NCBI GenBank assembly: GCA_964020085.1
Contig: OZ026604.1
Coordinates: 30,770,618 to 30,834,617 of the forward strand
Direction: 5' to 3'
Origin: Micromussa lordhowensis
Lineage: Eukaryota > Cnidaria > Anthozoa > Scleractinia > Lobophylliidae
Length of the DNA: 64,000 bases
Both the position numbers and the translations under genes were made by a program. The notes beneath the pieces are model-generated. The model did no database searches. It had not been told where the DNA came from and was given only the letters and a program-made list of their open reading frames with translations. Below are positions 23,759 through 36,834 of this stretch, one piece after another (position 1 is the stretch's first letter; each line of letters starts with the position of its first letter).

Positions 23759-26240
23759 GCTGCAAACCGTGCCTCTTAAAGTGCCCGTGAAGCCGAGCTA
23801 TGTCAAATTTGCCTAGGGGACCCCCAGCGCGCGTTTTCTGAAATCCTGCAAAGTTGGGACCAGGGCAAACTACTGCAAAAAGAAGGCCAGAAAAATCAAC
23901 CTGGCGCCAATGCCATCATGTCCTAACTAAAATTTCCTTAAAGTGCCAACCTAGCAGAACATTTTGCTGCAAACCGCGCCTCTTAAAGTGCCCGTGAAGC
24001 CGAGCTATGTCAAATTTCCCAAGGGAACCCCCAGCGCGCGTTTTCTGAAATTCTGCAAAGTTGGGACCAGGGCAAACTACTGCAAAAAGAAGGCCAGAAA
24101 AAACACCCCGGCGCCAATGCCATCATCTCCTAACTAAAATTTCCTTGAAGTGCCAACCTAGCAGAACATTTTGCTGCAAACCGCGCCTCTTAAAGTGCCC
24201 GTGAAGCCGAGCTATGTCAAAATTGCCAAGGGGACCCCCAGCGCGCGTTTTCTGAAATTCTGCAAAGTTGGGACCAGGGCAAACTACTGCAAAACGAAGG
24301 CCAGAAAAGACACCCTGGCGCCAATATTATCATGTCCTAACTAAGATTTCCTTCAAGTGCCAACCTAGCAGAACATTTTGCTGCAAACCGCGCCTCTTAA
24401 AGTGCCCGTGAAGCCGAGCTATGTCAAAATTGCCAAGGGGACCCCCAGCGCGCGTTTTCTGAAATTCTGCAAAGTTGGGACCAAGGCAAACTACTGCAAA
24501 AAGAAGGCCATAAAAGACACCCTGGCGCCAATATTATCATGTCCTAACTAAGATTTCCTTCAAGTGCCAACCTAGCAGAACATTTTGCTGCAAACCGCGT
24601 CTCTTAAAGTGCCCGTGAAGCCGAGCTATGTCAAATTTGCCAAGGGGACCCCCAGCGCGCGTTTTCTGAAATTCTGCAAAGTTGGGACCAGGGCAAACTA
24701 CTGCAAAAAGAAGGCCAGAAAAAACACCCCGGCGCAAATGCCATCATGTCCTAACTAGAATTTCCTTAAAGTGCCAACCTAGCAGAATATTTTGCTGCAA
24801 ACCGCGCCTCTTAAAGTGCCCGTGAAGCCGAGCTATTGCAAAATTGCCAAGGGGACCCCCAGCGCGCGTTTTCTGAAATTCTGCAAAGTTGGGACCAGGG
24901 CAAACTACTGCAAAAAGAAGGCCAGAAAAAACACCCTGGCGCCAATACCATCATGTCCTAACTAAGAATTCCTTCAAGTGCCAACCTAGTAGAACATTTT
25001 GCTGCAAACCGCGTCTCTTAACGTGCCCGTGAAGCCGAGCTATGTCAAATTTGCCAAGGGGACCCCCAGCGCGCGTTTTCTGAAATTCTGCAAAGTTGGG
25101 ACCAGGGCAAACTACTGCAAAAAGAAGGCCAGAAAAAACACCTTGGCGCCAATTTCATCATGTCCTAACTAAAATTTCCTTAAAGTGCCAACCTAGCAGA
25201 ACATTTTGCTGCAAACCGCGCCTCTTAAAGTGCCCGTGAAGCCGAGCTATGTCAAATTTTCCAAGGGGACCCCCAGCGCGCGTTTTCTGAAATTCTGCAA
25301 AGTTGGGACCAGGGCAAACTACTGCAAAAAGAAGGCCAAAAAAAACACCCTCGCGCCAATGCCATCATGTCCTAACTAGAATTTCCTTGAAGTGCCAACC
25401 TAGCATAACATTTTGCTGCAAACCGCGCCTCTTAAAGTGCCCGTGAAGCCTAGCTATGTCAAATTTGCCAAGGGGACCCCCAGCGCGCGTTTTCTGAAAT
25501 TCTGCAAAGTTGGGACCAGGGCAAACTACTGCAAAAAGAAGGCCAGAAAAAACACCCCGGCGCCAATGCCATCATGTCCTAACTAGCATTTCCTTGAAGT
25601 GCCAACCTAGCAAAACATTTTGCTGCAAACCGTGCCTCTTAAAGTGCCCGTGAAGCCGAGCTATGTCAAATTTGCCAAGGAGACCCCCAGCGCGCGTTTT
25701 CTGAAATTCTGCAACGTTGGGACCAGGGCAAACTACTGCAAAAAGAAGGCCAGAAAAAACACCCTGGCGCCAATGCCATCATGTCGTAACTAAAATTTCC
25801 CTGAAGTGCCAACCTAGCAAAACATTTTGCTGCAAACCGCGCCTCTTAAAGTGCCCGTGAAGCCGAGCTATGTCAAATTTGCCAAGGGGACCCCCAGCGC
25901 GTTTTCTGAAATTCTTTAAAGTTGGGATCAGGGCAAACTACTGCAAAAAGAAGGCCAGAAAAAACACCCTGTCGCCAATGCCATCATGTTCTAACTACGA
26001 TTTTCTTAAAGTGCCAACCTGGCAGAACATTTTGCTGCAAACCGCGCCTCTTAAAGTGCCCGTGAAGCCAAGCTATGTCAAATTTGCCAAGGGGACCCCC
26101 AGCGCGCGTTTTCTAAAATTCTGCAAAGTTGGGACCAGGGCAAACTACTGCAAAAAGAAGGCCAAAAAAAACACCCTGGCGCCAATGCCATCATGTCCTA
26201 ACTAGGATTCCTTTCAAGTGCCAACCTAGCAGAACATTTT

Positions 26241-26614
26241 GCTGCAAACCGCGCCTCTTAAAGTGCCCGTGAAGCCGAGCTATGTCAAATTTGCCAAGGG
26301 GACCCCCAGCGCGCGTTTTCTGAAATTCTGCAAAGTTGGGACCAGGGCAAACTACTGCAAAAAGAAGGCCAGAAAAAGCAACCTGGCGCCAATGCCATCA
26401 TGTCCTAACTAAGATTTCCGCCTCTTAAAGTGCCCGTGAAGCCGAGCTATGTCAAATTTGCCAAGGGGACCCCCAGCGCGCGTTTTCTGAAATTCTGCAA
26501 AGTTGGGACCAGGGCAAACTACTGCAAAAAGAAGGCCAGAAAAAACACCCTGGCGCCAATGCCGTCATGTCCTAACTAAAATTTCCTTAAAGTGCGAACC
26601 TAGCAGGACATTTT
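26241..26614 (+). repeat. Fused dimer with 40-bp deletion across the monomer boundary
   Basis: Near 26417 the tail of one unit (AAGATTTCC) joins GCCTCTTAAAG of the next. The GCTGCAAACC landmark and the AACCTAGCAG tail are both missing (two units span 374 instead of 414 bp). The lost interval resembles the 45-bp interval between the two internal CTTAAAGTGCC copies, but the retained GCCT shows it was not a clean exchange between those repeats. Confidence 0.92.
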
Positions 26615-26821
26615 GCTGCAAACAGCGCCTCTTAAAGTGCCCGTGAAGCCGAGCTATGTCAAATTTGCCAAGGGGACCCCCAGCGCGCGTTTTCTAAAAT
26701 TCTGCAAAGTTGGGACCAGGGCAAACTACTGCGAAAAGAAGGCCAGAAAAAACACCCTGGCGCCAATGCCATCATGTCCTAACTAAAATTTCCTTGAAGT
26801 GCCAACCTAGCAAAACATTTT

Positions 26822-27014
26822 GCTGCAAACCGCGCCTCTTAAAGTGCCCGTGAAGCCGAGCTATGTCAAATTTGCCAAGGGGACCCCCAGCGCGCGTTTT
26901 CTGAAATTCTGCAAAGTTGGGACCAGGGCAAACTACTGCAAAAAACACCCTGGCGCCAATGCCATCATGTCGTAACTATAATTTCCTGGAAGTGCCAACC
27001 TAGCAGAACATTTT
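26822..27014 (+). repeat. 193-bp monomer with 14-bp A-tract deletion
   Basis: Near 26940 the unit reads CTGCAAAAAACACCC. The GAAGGCCAG segment between two A runs is gone (14 bp). Loss between two A runs is what replication slippage or microhomology-mediated deletion would give. This is the only copy seen. Confidence 0.92.
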
Positions 27015-29083
27015 GCTGCAAACCGCGCCTCTTAAAGTGCCCGTGAAGCCGAGCTATGTCAAATTTGCCAAGGGGACCCCCAGCGCGCGTTTTCTGAAAT
27101 TCTGCAAAGTTGGGACCAGGGCAATCTACTGCAAAAAGAAGGCCTAAAAAAACACCCTGGCGCCAATGCCATCATGTCTTAACTAAAATTTTCTTGAAGT
27201 GCCAACTTAGCAGAACATTTTGCTGCAAACAGCGCCTCTTAAAGTGCCCGTGAAGCCGAGCTATGTCAAATTTGCCAAGGGGACCCCCAGCGCGCGTTTT
27301 CTGAAATTCTGCAAAGTTGGGACCAGAGCAATCTACTGCAAAAAGAAGGCCTAAAAAAACACCCTGGCGCCAATGCCATCATGTCTTAACTAAAATTTTC
27401 TTCACGTGCAAACCTAGCAGAACATTTTGCTGCAAACCGCGCCTCTTAAACTGCCCGTGAAGCCGAGCTATGTCAAATTTGCCAAGGGGACCCCCAGCGC
27501 GCGTTTTCTGAAATTCTGCAAAGTTGGGACCAGGGCAAACTACTGCAAAAAGAAGGCCAGAGAAAACACCCTGGCGCCAATGCCATCATGTCCTAAGTAT
27601 AATTTCCTTAAAGTGCCAGCGTAGCAGAACATTTTGCTGCAAACCGCGCCTCTTAAAGTGCCCGTGAAGCCGAGCTATGTCAAATTTGCCAAGGGGACCC
27701 CCAGCGCGCGTTTTCTGAAATTCTGCAAAGTTGGGACCAGGGCAAACTACTGCAAAAAGAAGCCCAGAAAAAACACCCTGGCGCCAATGCCATCATGTTC
27801 TAACTAAGATTTCCTTCAAGTGCCAACCTAGCAGATCATTTTACTGCAAACCGCGCCTCTTAAAGTGCCCGTGAAGCCGAGCTATGTCAAATTTGCCAAG
27901 GGGACCCCCAGCGCGCGTTTTCTGAAATTCTGCAAAGTTGGGACCAGGGCAAACTACTGCCAAGAGAAGGCCAGAAAAATCACCCTGGCGCCAATGCCAT
28001 CATGTCCTAACTAGAATTTCCTTAAAGTGCCAACCTAGCAGAACATTTTGCTGCAAACCGCGCCTCTTAAAGAGCCCGTGAAGCGAAGCTATGTCAAATT
28101 TGCCAAGGGCACCCCCAGCGCGCGTTTTCTGAAATTCTGCAAAGTTGGGACCAGGGCAAACTACTGCAAAAAGAAGGCCAGAAAAATCACCCTGGCGCCA
28201 ATGCCATCATGTCCTAACTAGAATTTCCTTGAAGTGCCAACCTAGCAGAACATTTTGCTGCAAACCGCGCCTCTTAAAGTGCCCGTGAAGCCGAGCTATG
28301 TCAAATATGCCAAGGGGACCCCCAGCGCGCGTTTTCTGAAATTCTGCAAAGTTGGGACCAGGGCAAACTACTGCAAAAAGAAGGCCAAAAAAAACACCCT
28401 GGCGCCGATGCCATGATGTCCTAACTAAAATTTCCTTAAAGTGCCAACCTAGCAGAACATTTTGCTTCAAATCGCGCCTCTTAAAGTGCCCGTGAAGCGA
28501 AGCTATGTCAAATTTGCCAAGGGGACCCCCAGCGCGCGTTTTCTGAAATTCTGCAAAGTTGGGACCAGGGCAAACTACTGCAAAAAGAAGGCCAGAAAAA
28601 ACACCCGGCGCCAATGCCATCATGTCCTAACAAAAATTTCCTTAAAGAACCAACCTAGCAGAACATTTTGCTTCAAATCGCGCCTCTTAAAGTGCCCGTG
28701 AAGCGAAGCTATGTCAAATTTGCCAAGGGGACCCCCAGCGCGCGTTTTCTGAAATTCTGCAAAGTTGGGACCAGGGCAAACTACTGCAAAAAGAAGGCCA
28801 GAAAAAACACCCTAGCACCAATGCCATCATGTTTTTAATAGGATTTCATTGAAGTGCCAACCTAGCAGAACTTTTTGCTGCAAACCGCGTCTCTTAAAGT
28901 GCCCGTGAAGCCGAGCTATGTCAAATTTGCCAAGGGGACCCCCAGCGCGCGTTTTCTGAAATTCTGCAAAGTTTGGACCAGGGCAAATTACTGCAAAAAG
29001 AAGGCCAGAAAAAACACCCTGGCGCCAATGCCATCATGTCCTAACTATAATTTCCTTAAAGTGCCAACCTAGCAGAACATTTT

Positions 29084-29231
29084 GCTGCAAACCGCGCCTC
29101 TTAGAGTGCCCGTGCAAAGTTGGGACCAGGGCAAACATCTGCAAAAAGAAGGCCAGAAAAAAAACCCTAGCACCAATGCCATCATGTTTTTAATAGGATT
29201 TCATTGAAGTGCCAACCTAGCAGAACATTTT
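29084..29231 (+). repeat. 148-bp monomer with 59-bp deletion
   Basis: Near 29115 GTGCCCGTG joins CAAAGTTGGGACC directly. The segment from m32 to m90 is removed, including the CAAATTTG, GGGGACCCC and CGCGCG dyads. The unit also has TTAGAG and ACATCTGC changes. It shares CTAGCACCAATG and TTTTTAATAGG in its tail with the unit ending near 28860, so that tail variant was copied before or after the deletion. The deletion itself occurs once. Confidence 0.92.
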
Positions 29232-29645
29232 GCTGCAAACCGCGCTTCTTAAAGTGCCCGTGAAGCCGAGCTATGTCAAATTTGCCAAGGGGACCCCCAG
29301 CGCGCGTTTTCTGAAATTCTGCAAAGTTGGGACCAGGGCAAACTACTGCAAAAAGAAGGCCAGAAAAATCACCCTGGCGCCAATGCCATCATGTCCTAAC
29401 TAGCATTTCCTTAAAGTGCCAACCTAGCAGAACATTTTGCTGCAAACCGCGCCTCTTAAAGTGCCCGTGAAGCCGAGCTATGTCAAATTTGCCAAGGGGA
29501 CCCCCAGCGCGCGTTTTCTGAAATTCTGCAAAGTTGGGAGCAGGGCAAACTACTGCAAAAAGAAGGCCAGAAAAAACACCCTGGCGCCAATGCCATCATC
29601 TCTTAACTAAAATTTCCTTCAAGCGCCAACCTAGCAAAACATTTT

Positions 29646-30267
29646 GCTGCAAACCGCGCCTCTCAAAGTGCCCGTGAAGCCGAGCTATGTCAAATTTGCC
29701 AAGGGGACCCCCAGCGCGCGTTTTCTGAAATTCTGCAAAGTTGGGACCATGGCAATCTACTGCAAGAAGAAGGCCAGAAAAAACACCCATGCGCCAATGC
29801 CTATATGTCCAAACAAGGATTTCCTTGAAGTACCAACCTAGCAAAACATTTTGCTGCAAACCGCGCCTCTTAAAGTGCCCGTGAAGCCGAGCTATGTCAA
29901 ATTTGCCAAGAGGACCCCCAGCGCGCGTTTTCTGAAATTCTGCAAAGTTGGGACCAGGGCAAACTACTGCAAAAAGAAGGCCAGAAAAAACACCCTGGCG
30001 CCAATGCCATCATGTCCTAACTATAGTTTCCTTCAAGTGCCAACCTAGCAGAACATTTTGCTGCAAACCGCGCCTCTTAAAGTGCCCGTGAAGCCGAGCT
30101 ATGTCAAATTTGCCAAGGGGAACCCCCAGCGCGCGTTTTCTGAAATTCTGCAAAGTTGGGACCAGGGCAAACTACTGCAAAAAGAAGGCCAGAAAAAACA
30201 CCCTGGCGCCAATGCCATCATGTCCTAACTATAATTTCCTTAAAGTGCCAACCTAGCAGAACATTTT
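29646..30267 (+). repeat. 3-mer HOR marked by CATGGCAATCTACTGCAAGA (about 622 bp)
   Basis: Units starting at 29646 and 30268 share a cluster of private changes: ACCATGGCAATC, GCAAGAAGAAGG, CCCATGCGCC and GCCTATATGTCC. Spacing is 3 x 207 + 1 bp, and the extra base is in GGGGAACCCCC near 30121. Both are followed by a unit with CCAAGAGGACC. This is the clearest short HOR in the otherwise irregular region. Confidence 0.87.
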
Positions 30268-33164
30268 GCTGCAAACTGCGCCTCTTAAAGTGCCCGTGAA
30301 CCCGAGCTATGTCGAATTTGCCAAGGGGACCCCCAGCGCGCGTTTTCTGAAATTCTGCAAAGTTGGGACCATGGCAATCTACTGCAAGAAGAAGGCCAGA
30401 AAAAACACCCATGCGCCAATGCCTATATGTCCTAACAAGGATTTCCTTGAAGTACCAACCTAGCAGAACATTTTGCTGCAAACCGCGCCTCTTAAAGTGC
30501 CCGTGAAGCCGAGCTATGTCAAATTTGCCAAGAGGACCCCCAGCGCGCGTTTTCTGAAATTCTGCAAAGTTGGGACCAGGGCAAACTACTGCAAAAAGAA
30601 GGCCAGAAAAAACACCCTGGCGCCAATGCCATCATGTCCTAACTAGAATTTCCTTAAAGTGCCAACCTAGCAGAACATTTTGCTGCAAACCGCGCCTCTT
30701 AAAGTGCCCGTGAAGCCGAGCTATGTCAAATTTGCCAAGGGGAACCCCCAGCGCGCGTTTTCTGAAATTCTGCAAAGTTGGGACCAGGGCAAACTACTGC
30801 AAAAAGAAGGCCAGAAAAAACACCCTGGCGCCAATGCCATCATGTCCTAACTATAATTTCCTTAAAGTGCCAACCTAGCAGAACATTTTGCTGCAAACCG
30901 CGCCTCTTTAAGTGCCCGTGAACCCGAGCTATGTCGAATTTGCCAAGGGGACCCCCAGCGCGCGTTTTCTGAAATTCTGCAAAGTTGGGACCAGGGCAAA
31001 CTACTGCAAAAAGAAGGCCAGAAAAAACACCCTGAGGCCAATGCCATCATGTCCTAACAACAATTTCCTTCAAGTGCCAACCTAGCAGAACATTTTGCTG
31101 CAAACCGCGCCTCTTAAAGTGCCCGTGAAGCCGAGCTATGTCAAATTTGCCAAGGGGACCCCCAGCGCGCGTTTTCTGAAATTGTGCAAAGTTGGGAGCA
31201 GGGCAAACTACTGCAAAAAGAAGGTCAAAAGAAACACCCTGGCGCCAATGCGATCATGTCCTAACAAGGATTTCCTTGAAGTGCCAACCTAGCAAAACAT
31301 TTTGCTGCAAACCGCGCCTCTTAAAGTGCCCGTGAAGCCGAGCTATGTCAAATTTGCCAAGGGGACCCCCAGCGCGCGTTTTCTGAAATTCTGCAAAGTT
31401 GAGACCAGGGCAAACTACTGCAAAAAGAAAGCCAGAAAAAACACCCTGGCGCCAATGATATCATGTCCTAACTAAAATTTCCTTCAAGTGCCAACCTGGC
31501 AGAACATTTTGCTGCAAACCGCGTCTCTTAAAGTGCCCGTGAAGCCGAGCTATGTCAAATTTGCCAAGGGGACCCCCAGCGCGCGTTTTCTGAAATTCTG
31601 CAAAGTTGGGACCAGGGCAAACTACTGCAAAAAGAAGGCCAAAAAAAACACCCTGGCGCCAATGCCATCATGTCCTAACTAGGATTTCCTTAAAGTGCCA
31701 ACCTAGCAAAACATTTTGCTGCAAACCGCGCCTCTTAAAGTGCCCGTGAAGCCGAGCTATGTCAAATTTGCCAAGGGGACCCCCAGCGCGCGTTTTCTGA
31801 AATTCTGCAAAGTTGGGACCAGGGCAAACTACTGCATAAAGAAGGCCAGAAAAACACCCTGGCGCCAATGCCATCATCTCCTAACTAGAATTTCCTTGAA
31901 GTGCCAAGCTAGCAAAACATTTTGCTGCAAACCGCGCCTCTTAAAGTGCCCGTGAAGCCGAGCTATGTCAAATTTGCCAAGGGGACCCCCAGCGCGCGTT
32001 TTCTGAAATTCTGCAAAGTTGGGACCAGGGCAAACTACTGCAAAAAGAAGGCCAGAAAAAACACCCTGGCGCCAATGCCATCATGTCCTAACTAGAATTT
32101 CCTTGAAGTGTGAACCTAGCAGAACATTTTGCTGCAAACCGCGCTTCTTAAAGTGCCTGTGAAGCCGAGCTATGTCAAATTTGCCAAGGGGACCCCCAGC
32201 GCGCGTTTTCTGAAATTCTGCAAAGTTGGGACCAGGGCAAACTACTGCAAAAAGAAGGCCAGAAAAAACACCCTGGCGCCAACGCCATCATGTCCTAACT
32301 AGGATTTCCTTAAAGTGCCAACCTAGCAGAACATTTTGCTGCAAACCGCGCCTCATAAAGTGCCCGTGAAGCCGAGCTATGTCAAATTTGCCAAGGGGAC
32401 CCCCAGCGCGCGTTTTCTGAAATTCTGCAAAGTTGGGACCAGGGCAAACTACTGCAAAAAGAAGGCCAGAAAAATCACCCTGGCGCCAATGCCATCATGT
32501 CCTAACTAGTATTTCCTTGAAGTGCCAACCTAGCAGAACATTTTGCTGCAAACCGCGCCTCTTAAAGTGCCCGTGAAGCCGAGCTATGTCAAATTTGCCA
32601 AGGGGACCCCAGCGCGCGTTTTCTGAAATTCTGCAAAGTTGGGACCAGGGCAAACTACTGCAAAAAGAAGGCCAGAAAAAACAACCTGGCGCCAATGCCA
32701 TCATGTCCTAACTAAGATTTCCTTCAAGTGCTAACCTAGCAGAACATTTTGCTGCAAACCGCGCCTCTTAAAGTGCCCGTGAAGCCGAGCTATGTCAAAT
32801 TTGCCAAGGGGACCCCCAGCGCGCGTTTTCTGAAATTCTGCAAAGTTGGGACCAGGGCAAACTACTGCAAAAAGAAGGCCAAAAAAAACACCCTGGCGCC
32901 AATGCCATCATGTCCTAACTAGAATTTCCTTGAAGTGCCAACCTAGCAAAACATTTTGCTGCAAACCGCGCCTCTTAAAGTGCCCGTGAAGCCGAGCTAT
33001 GTCAAATTTGCCAAGGGGACCCCCAGCGCGCGTTTTCTGAAATTCTGCAAAGTTGGGACCAGGGCAAACTACTGCAAAAAGAAGGCCAGAAAAAACACCC
33101 TGGCGCCAATGCCATCATGTCCTAACTAAGATTTCCTTAAAGTGCCAACCTAGCAGAACATTTT

Positions 33165-33344
33165 GCTGCAAACCGTGCCTCTTAAATTTGCCAAGGGGAC
33201 CCCCAGCGCGCGTTTTCTGAAATTCTGCAAAGTTGGGACCAGGGCAAACTACTGCAAAAAGAAGGCCAGAAAAAACACCCTGGCGCCAATGCCATCATGT
33301 CCTAACTAACATTTCCTTTAAGTGCCAACCTAGCAGAACATTTT
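33165..33344 (+). repeat. 180-bp monomer K, copy 1 (27-bp deletion)
   Basis: CTCTTAAA joins TTTGCCAAGG at 33186, so m23-m49 (27 bp) are missing. The lost segment starts after AAA and ends with AAA, so the junction has 3-bp microhomology. This copy reads GTTGGGACC and CGTGCCTC and is followed by a U-type unit (CACCATGG, AAGGTTTTCC). Confidence 0.95.
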
Positions 33345-34998
33345 GCTGCAAACCGCGCCTCTTAAAGTGCCCGTGAAGCCGAGCTATGTCAAATTTGCCA
33401 AGGGGACCCCCAGCGCGCGTTTTCTGAAATTCTGCAAAGTTGGGACCAGGGCAAACTACTGCAAAAAGAAGGCCAGAAAAAACACCATGGCGCCAATGCC
33501 ATCATGTCCTAACAAGGTTTTCCTTAAAGTGCCAACCTAGCAGAACATTTTGCTGCAAACCGCGCCTCTTAAAGTGCCCGTGAAGCCGAGCTATGTCAAA
33601 TTTGCCAACGGGACCCCCAGCGCGCGTTTTCTGAAATTCTGCAAAGTTGGGACCAGGGCAAACTACTGCAAAAAGAAGGCCAGAAAAAACACCCTGACGC
33701 CAATGCTATCATGTCCTAACTAACATTTCCTTCAAGTGCCAACCTGGCAGAACATTTTGCTGCAAACCGCGCCTCTTAAAGTGCCCGTGAAGCCGAGCTA
33801 TGTCAAATTTGCCAAGAGGACCCCCAGCGCGCGTTTTCTGAAATTCTGCAAAGTTGGGACCAGGGCAAACTACTGCAAAAAGAAGGCCAGAAAAAACACC
33901 CTGGCGCACGCCATCATGTCCTAACTAGAATTTCCTTAAAGTGCCAACCTAGCAGAACATTTTGCTGCAAACCGCGCCTCATAAAGTGCCCGTGAGACCG
34001 AGCTATGTCAAATTTGCCAAGGGGACCCCCAGCGCGCGTTTTCTGAAATTCTGCAAAGTTGGGACCAGGGCAAACTACTGCAAAAAGAAGGCCAGAAAAA
34101 ACACCCTGGCGCCAATGCCATCATGTCCTAACGAAAATTTCCTTGAAGTGCCAACCTAGCACAACATTTTGCTGCAAACCGCGCCTCTTAAAGTGCCCGT
34201 GAAGCCGAGCTATGTCAAATTTGCCAAGGGCACCCCCAGCGCGCGTTTTCTGAAATTCTGCAAAGTTGGGACCAGGGCAAACTACTGCAAAAAGAAGGCC
34301 ACAAAAAACACCCTGGCGCATATGCCATCATGTCCTAACTAAGATTTCCTTGAAGTGCCAACCTAGCAGAACATTTTGCTGCAAACTGCGCCTCTTAAAG
34401 TGCCCGTGAAGCCGAGCTATGTCAAATTTGCCAAGGGGACCCCCAGCGCGCGTTTTCTGAAATTCTGCAAAGTTGGGACCAGGGCAAACTACTGCAAAAA
34501 GAAGGCCAGAAAAAACACCCTGGCGCCAATGCCATCATGTCGTAACTAGGATTTCCTTAAAGTGTTAACCTAGCAAAACATTTTGCTGCAAACCGCGCCT
34601 CTTAAAGTGCCCGTGAAGCCGAGCTATGTCAAATTTGCCAAGGGGACCCCCAGCGCGCGTTTTCTGAAATTCTGCAAAGTTGGGAGCAGGGCAAACTACT
34701 GCAAAAAGAAGGCCAGAAAAAACACCCTGGCGCCAATGCCATCATGTCCTAACTATAATTTCCTTGAAGTGCCAACCTAGCAAAACATTTTGCTGCAAAC
34801 CGCGCCTCTTAAAGTGCCCGTGAAGCCGAGCTATGTCAAATTTGCCAAGGGGACCCCCAGCGCGCGTTTTCTGAAATTCTGCAAAGTTGGGACCAGGGCA
34901 AACTACTGCAAAAAGAAGGCCAGAAAAAACACCCTGGCGCCAATGCCATCATGTCCTAACTAAGATTTCCTTAAAGTGCCAACCTAGCAGAACATTTT

Positions 34999-35178
34999 GC
35001 TGCAAACCGCGCCTCTTAAATTTGCCAAGGGGACCCCCAGCGCGCGTTTTCTGAAATTCTGCAAAGTTGAGACCAGGGCAAACTACTGCAAAAAGAAGGC
35101 CAGAAAAAACACCCTGGCGCCAATGCCATCATGTCCTAACTAACATTTCCTTAGCGTGCCAACCTAGCAGAACATTTT
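34999..35178 (+). repeat. 180-bp monomer K, copy 2
   Basis: Same CTCTTAAATTTGCC junction at 35020. It carries GTTGAGACC and ends with CTTAGCGTGCC before an L unit. It heads the 9-mer copy of 1836 bp. Confidence 0.95.
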
Positions 35179-36213
35179 GCTGCAAACCGCGCCTCTTAAA
35201 GTGCCCGTGAAGCCGAGCTATGTCAAATTTGCCAAGGGGACCCCCAGCGCGCGTTTTCTGAAATTCTGCAAAGTTGGGACCAGGGCAAACTACTGCAAAA
35301 AGAAGGCCAGAAAAAACACCCTGGCGCAAATGCTATCATGTCCTAACTAACATTTCCTTCAAGTGCCAACCTGGCAGAACATTTTGCTGCAAACCGCGCC
35401 TCTTAAAGTGCCCGTGAAGCCGAGCTATGTGAAATTTGCCAAGGGGACCCCCAGCGCGCGTTTTCTGAAATTCTGCAAAGTTTGGACCAGGGCAAACTAC
35501 TGCAAAAAGAAGGCCAGAAAAAACACCCTGGCGCAAATGCCATCATGTCCTAACTAGGATTTCCTTAAAGTGCCAACCTAGCAGAACATTTTGCTGCAAA
35601 CCGCGCCTCATAAAGTGCCCGTGAGACCGAGCTATGTCAAATTTGCCAAGGGGACCCCCAGCGCGCGTTTTCTGAAATTCTGCAAAGTTGGGACCAGGGC
35701 AAACTACTGCAAAAAGAAGGCCAGAAAAAACACCCTGGCGCCAATGCCATCATGTCCTAACGAGAATTTCCTTGAAGTGCCAACCTAGCACAACATTTTG
35801 CTGCAAACCGCGCCTCTTAAAGTGCCCGTGAAGCCGAGCTATGTCAAATTTGCCAAAGGGACCCCCAGCGCGCGTTTTCTGAAATTCTGCAAAGTTGGGA
35901 CCAGGGCAAACTACTGCAAAAAGAAGGCCAGAAAAAACACCCTGGCGCCAATGCCATCATGTCCTAACGAGGATTTCCTTGAAGTGCCAACCTAGCAGAA
36001 CATTTTGCTGCAAACCGCGCCTCTTAAAGTGCCCGTGAAGCCGAGCTATATCAAATTTGCCAAGGAAACCCCCAGCGCGCGTTTTCTGAAATTTTGCAAA
36101 GATGGGACCAGGGCAAACTACTGCAAAAAGAAGGCCAGGGAAAGCACCCTGGCGCCAATGCCATCATGTCCTAACTAGGATTTCCTTGAAGTGCCAACCT
36201 AGCACAACATTTT

Positions 36214-36420
36214 GCTGCAAACCGCGCCTCTTAAAGTGCCCGTGAAGCCGAGCTATGTCAAATTTGCCAAGGGCACCCCCAGCGCGCGTTTTCTGAAATT
36301 CTGCAAAGTTGGGACCAGGGCAAACTACTGCAAAAAGAAGGCCAGAAAAAACACCCTGGCGCCAATGCCATCATGTCGTAACTAGGATTTCCTTAAAGTG
36401 TTAACCTAGCAAAACATTTT
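36214..36420 (+). repeat. Chimeric monomer Q/R
   Basis: The left part carries the Q marker AAGGGCACC (36274). The right part carries the R set: GGCCAGAAA rather than GGCCACAAA (36345), GGCGCCAATG, GTCGTAAC and the GTGTTAACC tail. The exchange therefore lies between 36275 and 36344. It is exactly one monomer long and explains the 9-mer/10-mer difference. Confidence 0.88.
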
Positions 36421-36834
36421 GCTGCAAACCGCGCCTCTTAAAGTGCCCGTGAAGCCGAGCTATGTCAAATTTGCCAAGGGGACCCCCAGCGCGCGTTTTC
36501 TGAAATTCTGCAAAGTTGGGAGCAGGGCAAACTACTGCAAAAAGAAGGCCAGAAAAAACACCCTGGCGCCAATGCCATCATGTCCTAACTATAATTTCCT
36601 TGAAGTGCCAACCTAGCAAAACATTTTGCTGCAAACCGCGCCTCTTAAAGTGCCCGTGAAGCCGAGCTATGTCAAATTTGCCAAGGGGACCCCCAGCGCG
36701 CGTTTTCTGAAATTCTGCAAAGTTGGGACCAGGGCAAACTACTGCAAAAAGAAGGCCAGAAAAAACACCCTGGCGCCAATGCCATCATGTCCTAACTAAG
36801 ATTTCCTTAAAGTGCCAACCTAGCAGAACATTTT

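Larger units (their letters stand above)
19658..33164 (+). repeat. Heterogeneous subarray without long HOR
   Basis: About 66 monomers with many private changes and only short-range copying. Examples of close pairs are units with GCTGAGC plus ATATTCC at 19658 and about 20278 (3-mer spacing), GCCATCCTAGC plus CGTGCCTCC near 20680 and 20890, and CTTACTAGAATTCCC near 22105 and 23550. Others are AATATTATC near 24322 and 24530, and GGCCTAAAAAAAC near 27143 and 27350. All four one-off large deletions of the window lie here. High divergence with little homogenisation suggests an older or recombinationally quieter part of the array. No gene is seen. Confidence 0.88.
34999..36834 (+). repeat. 9-mer HOR K-L-M-N-O-P-(Q/R)-S-T (1836 bp)
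   Basis: Nine units, 9 x 207 minus 27 bp. The order equals the 10-mer that follows, except that Q and R are replaced by one chimeric monomer. All other units match at an offset of 1836 bp, including private markers GTGAGACCG, AGGAAACCC and AGGGAAAGC. Confidence 0.9.
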
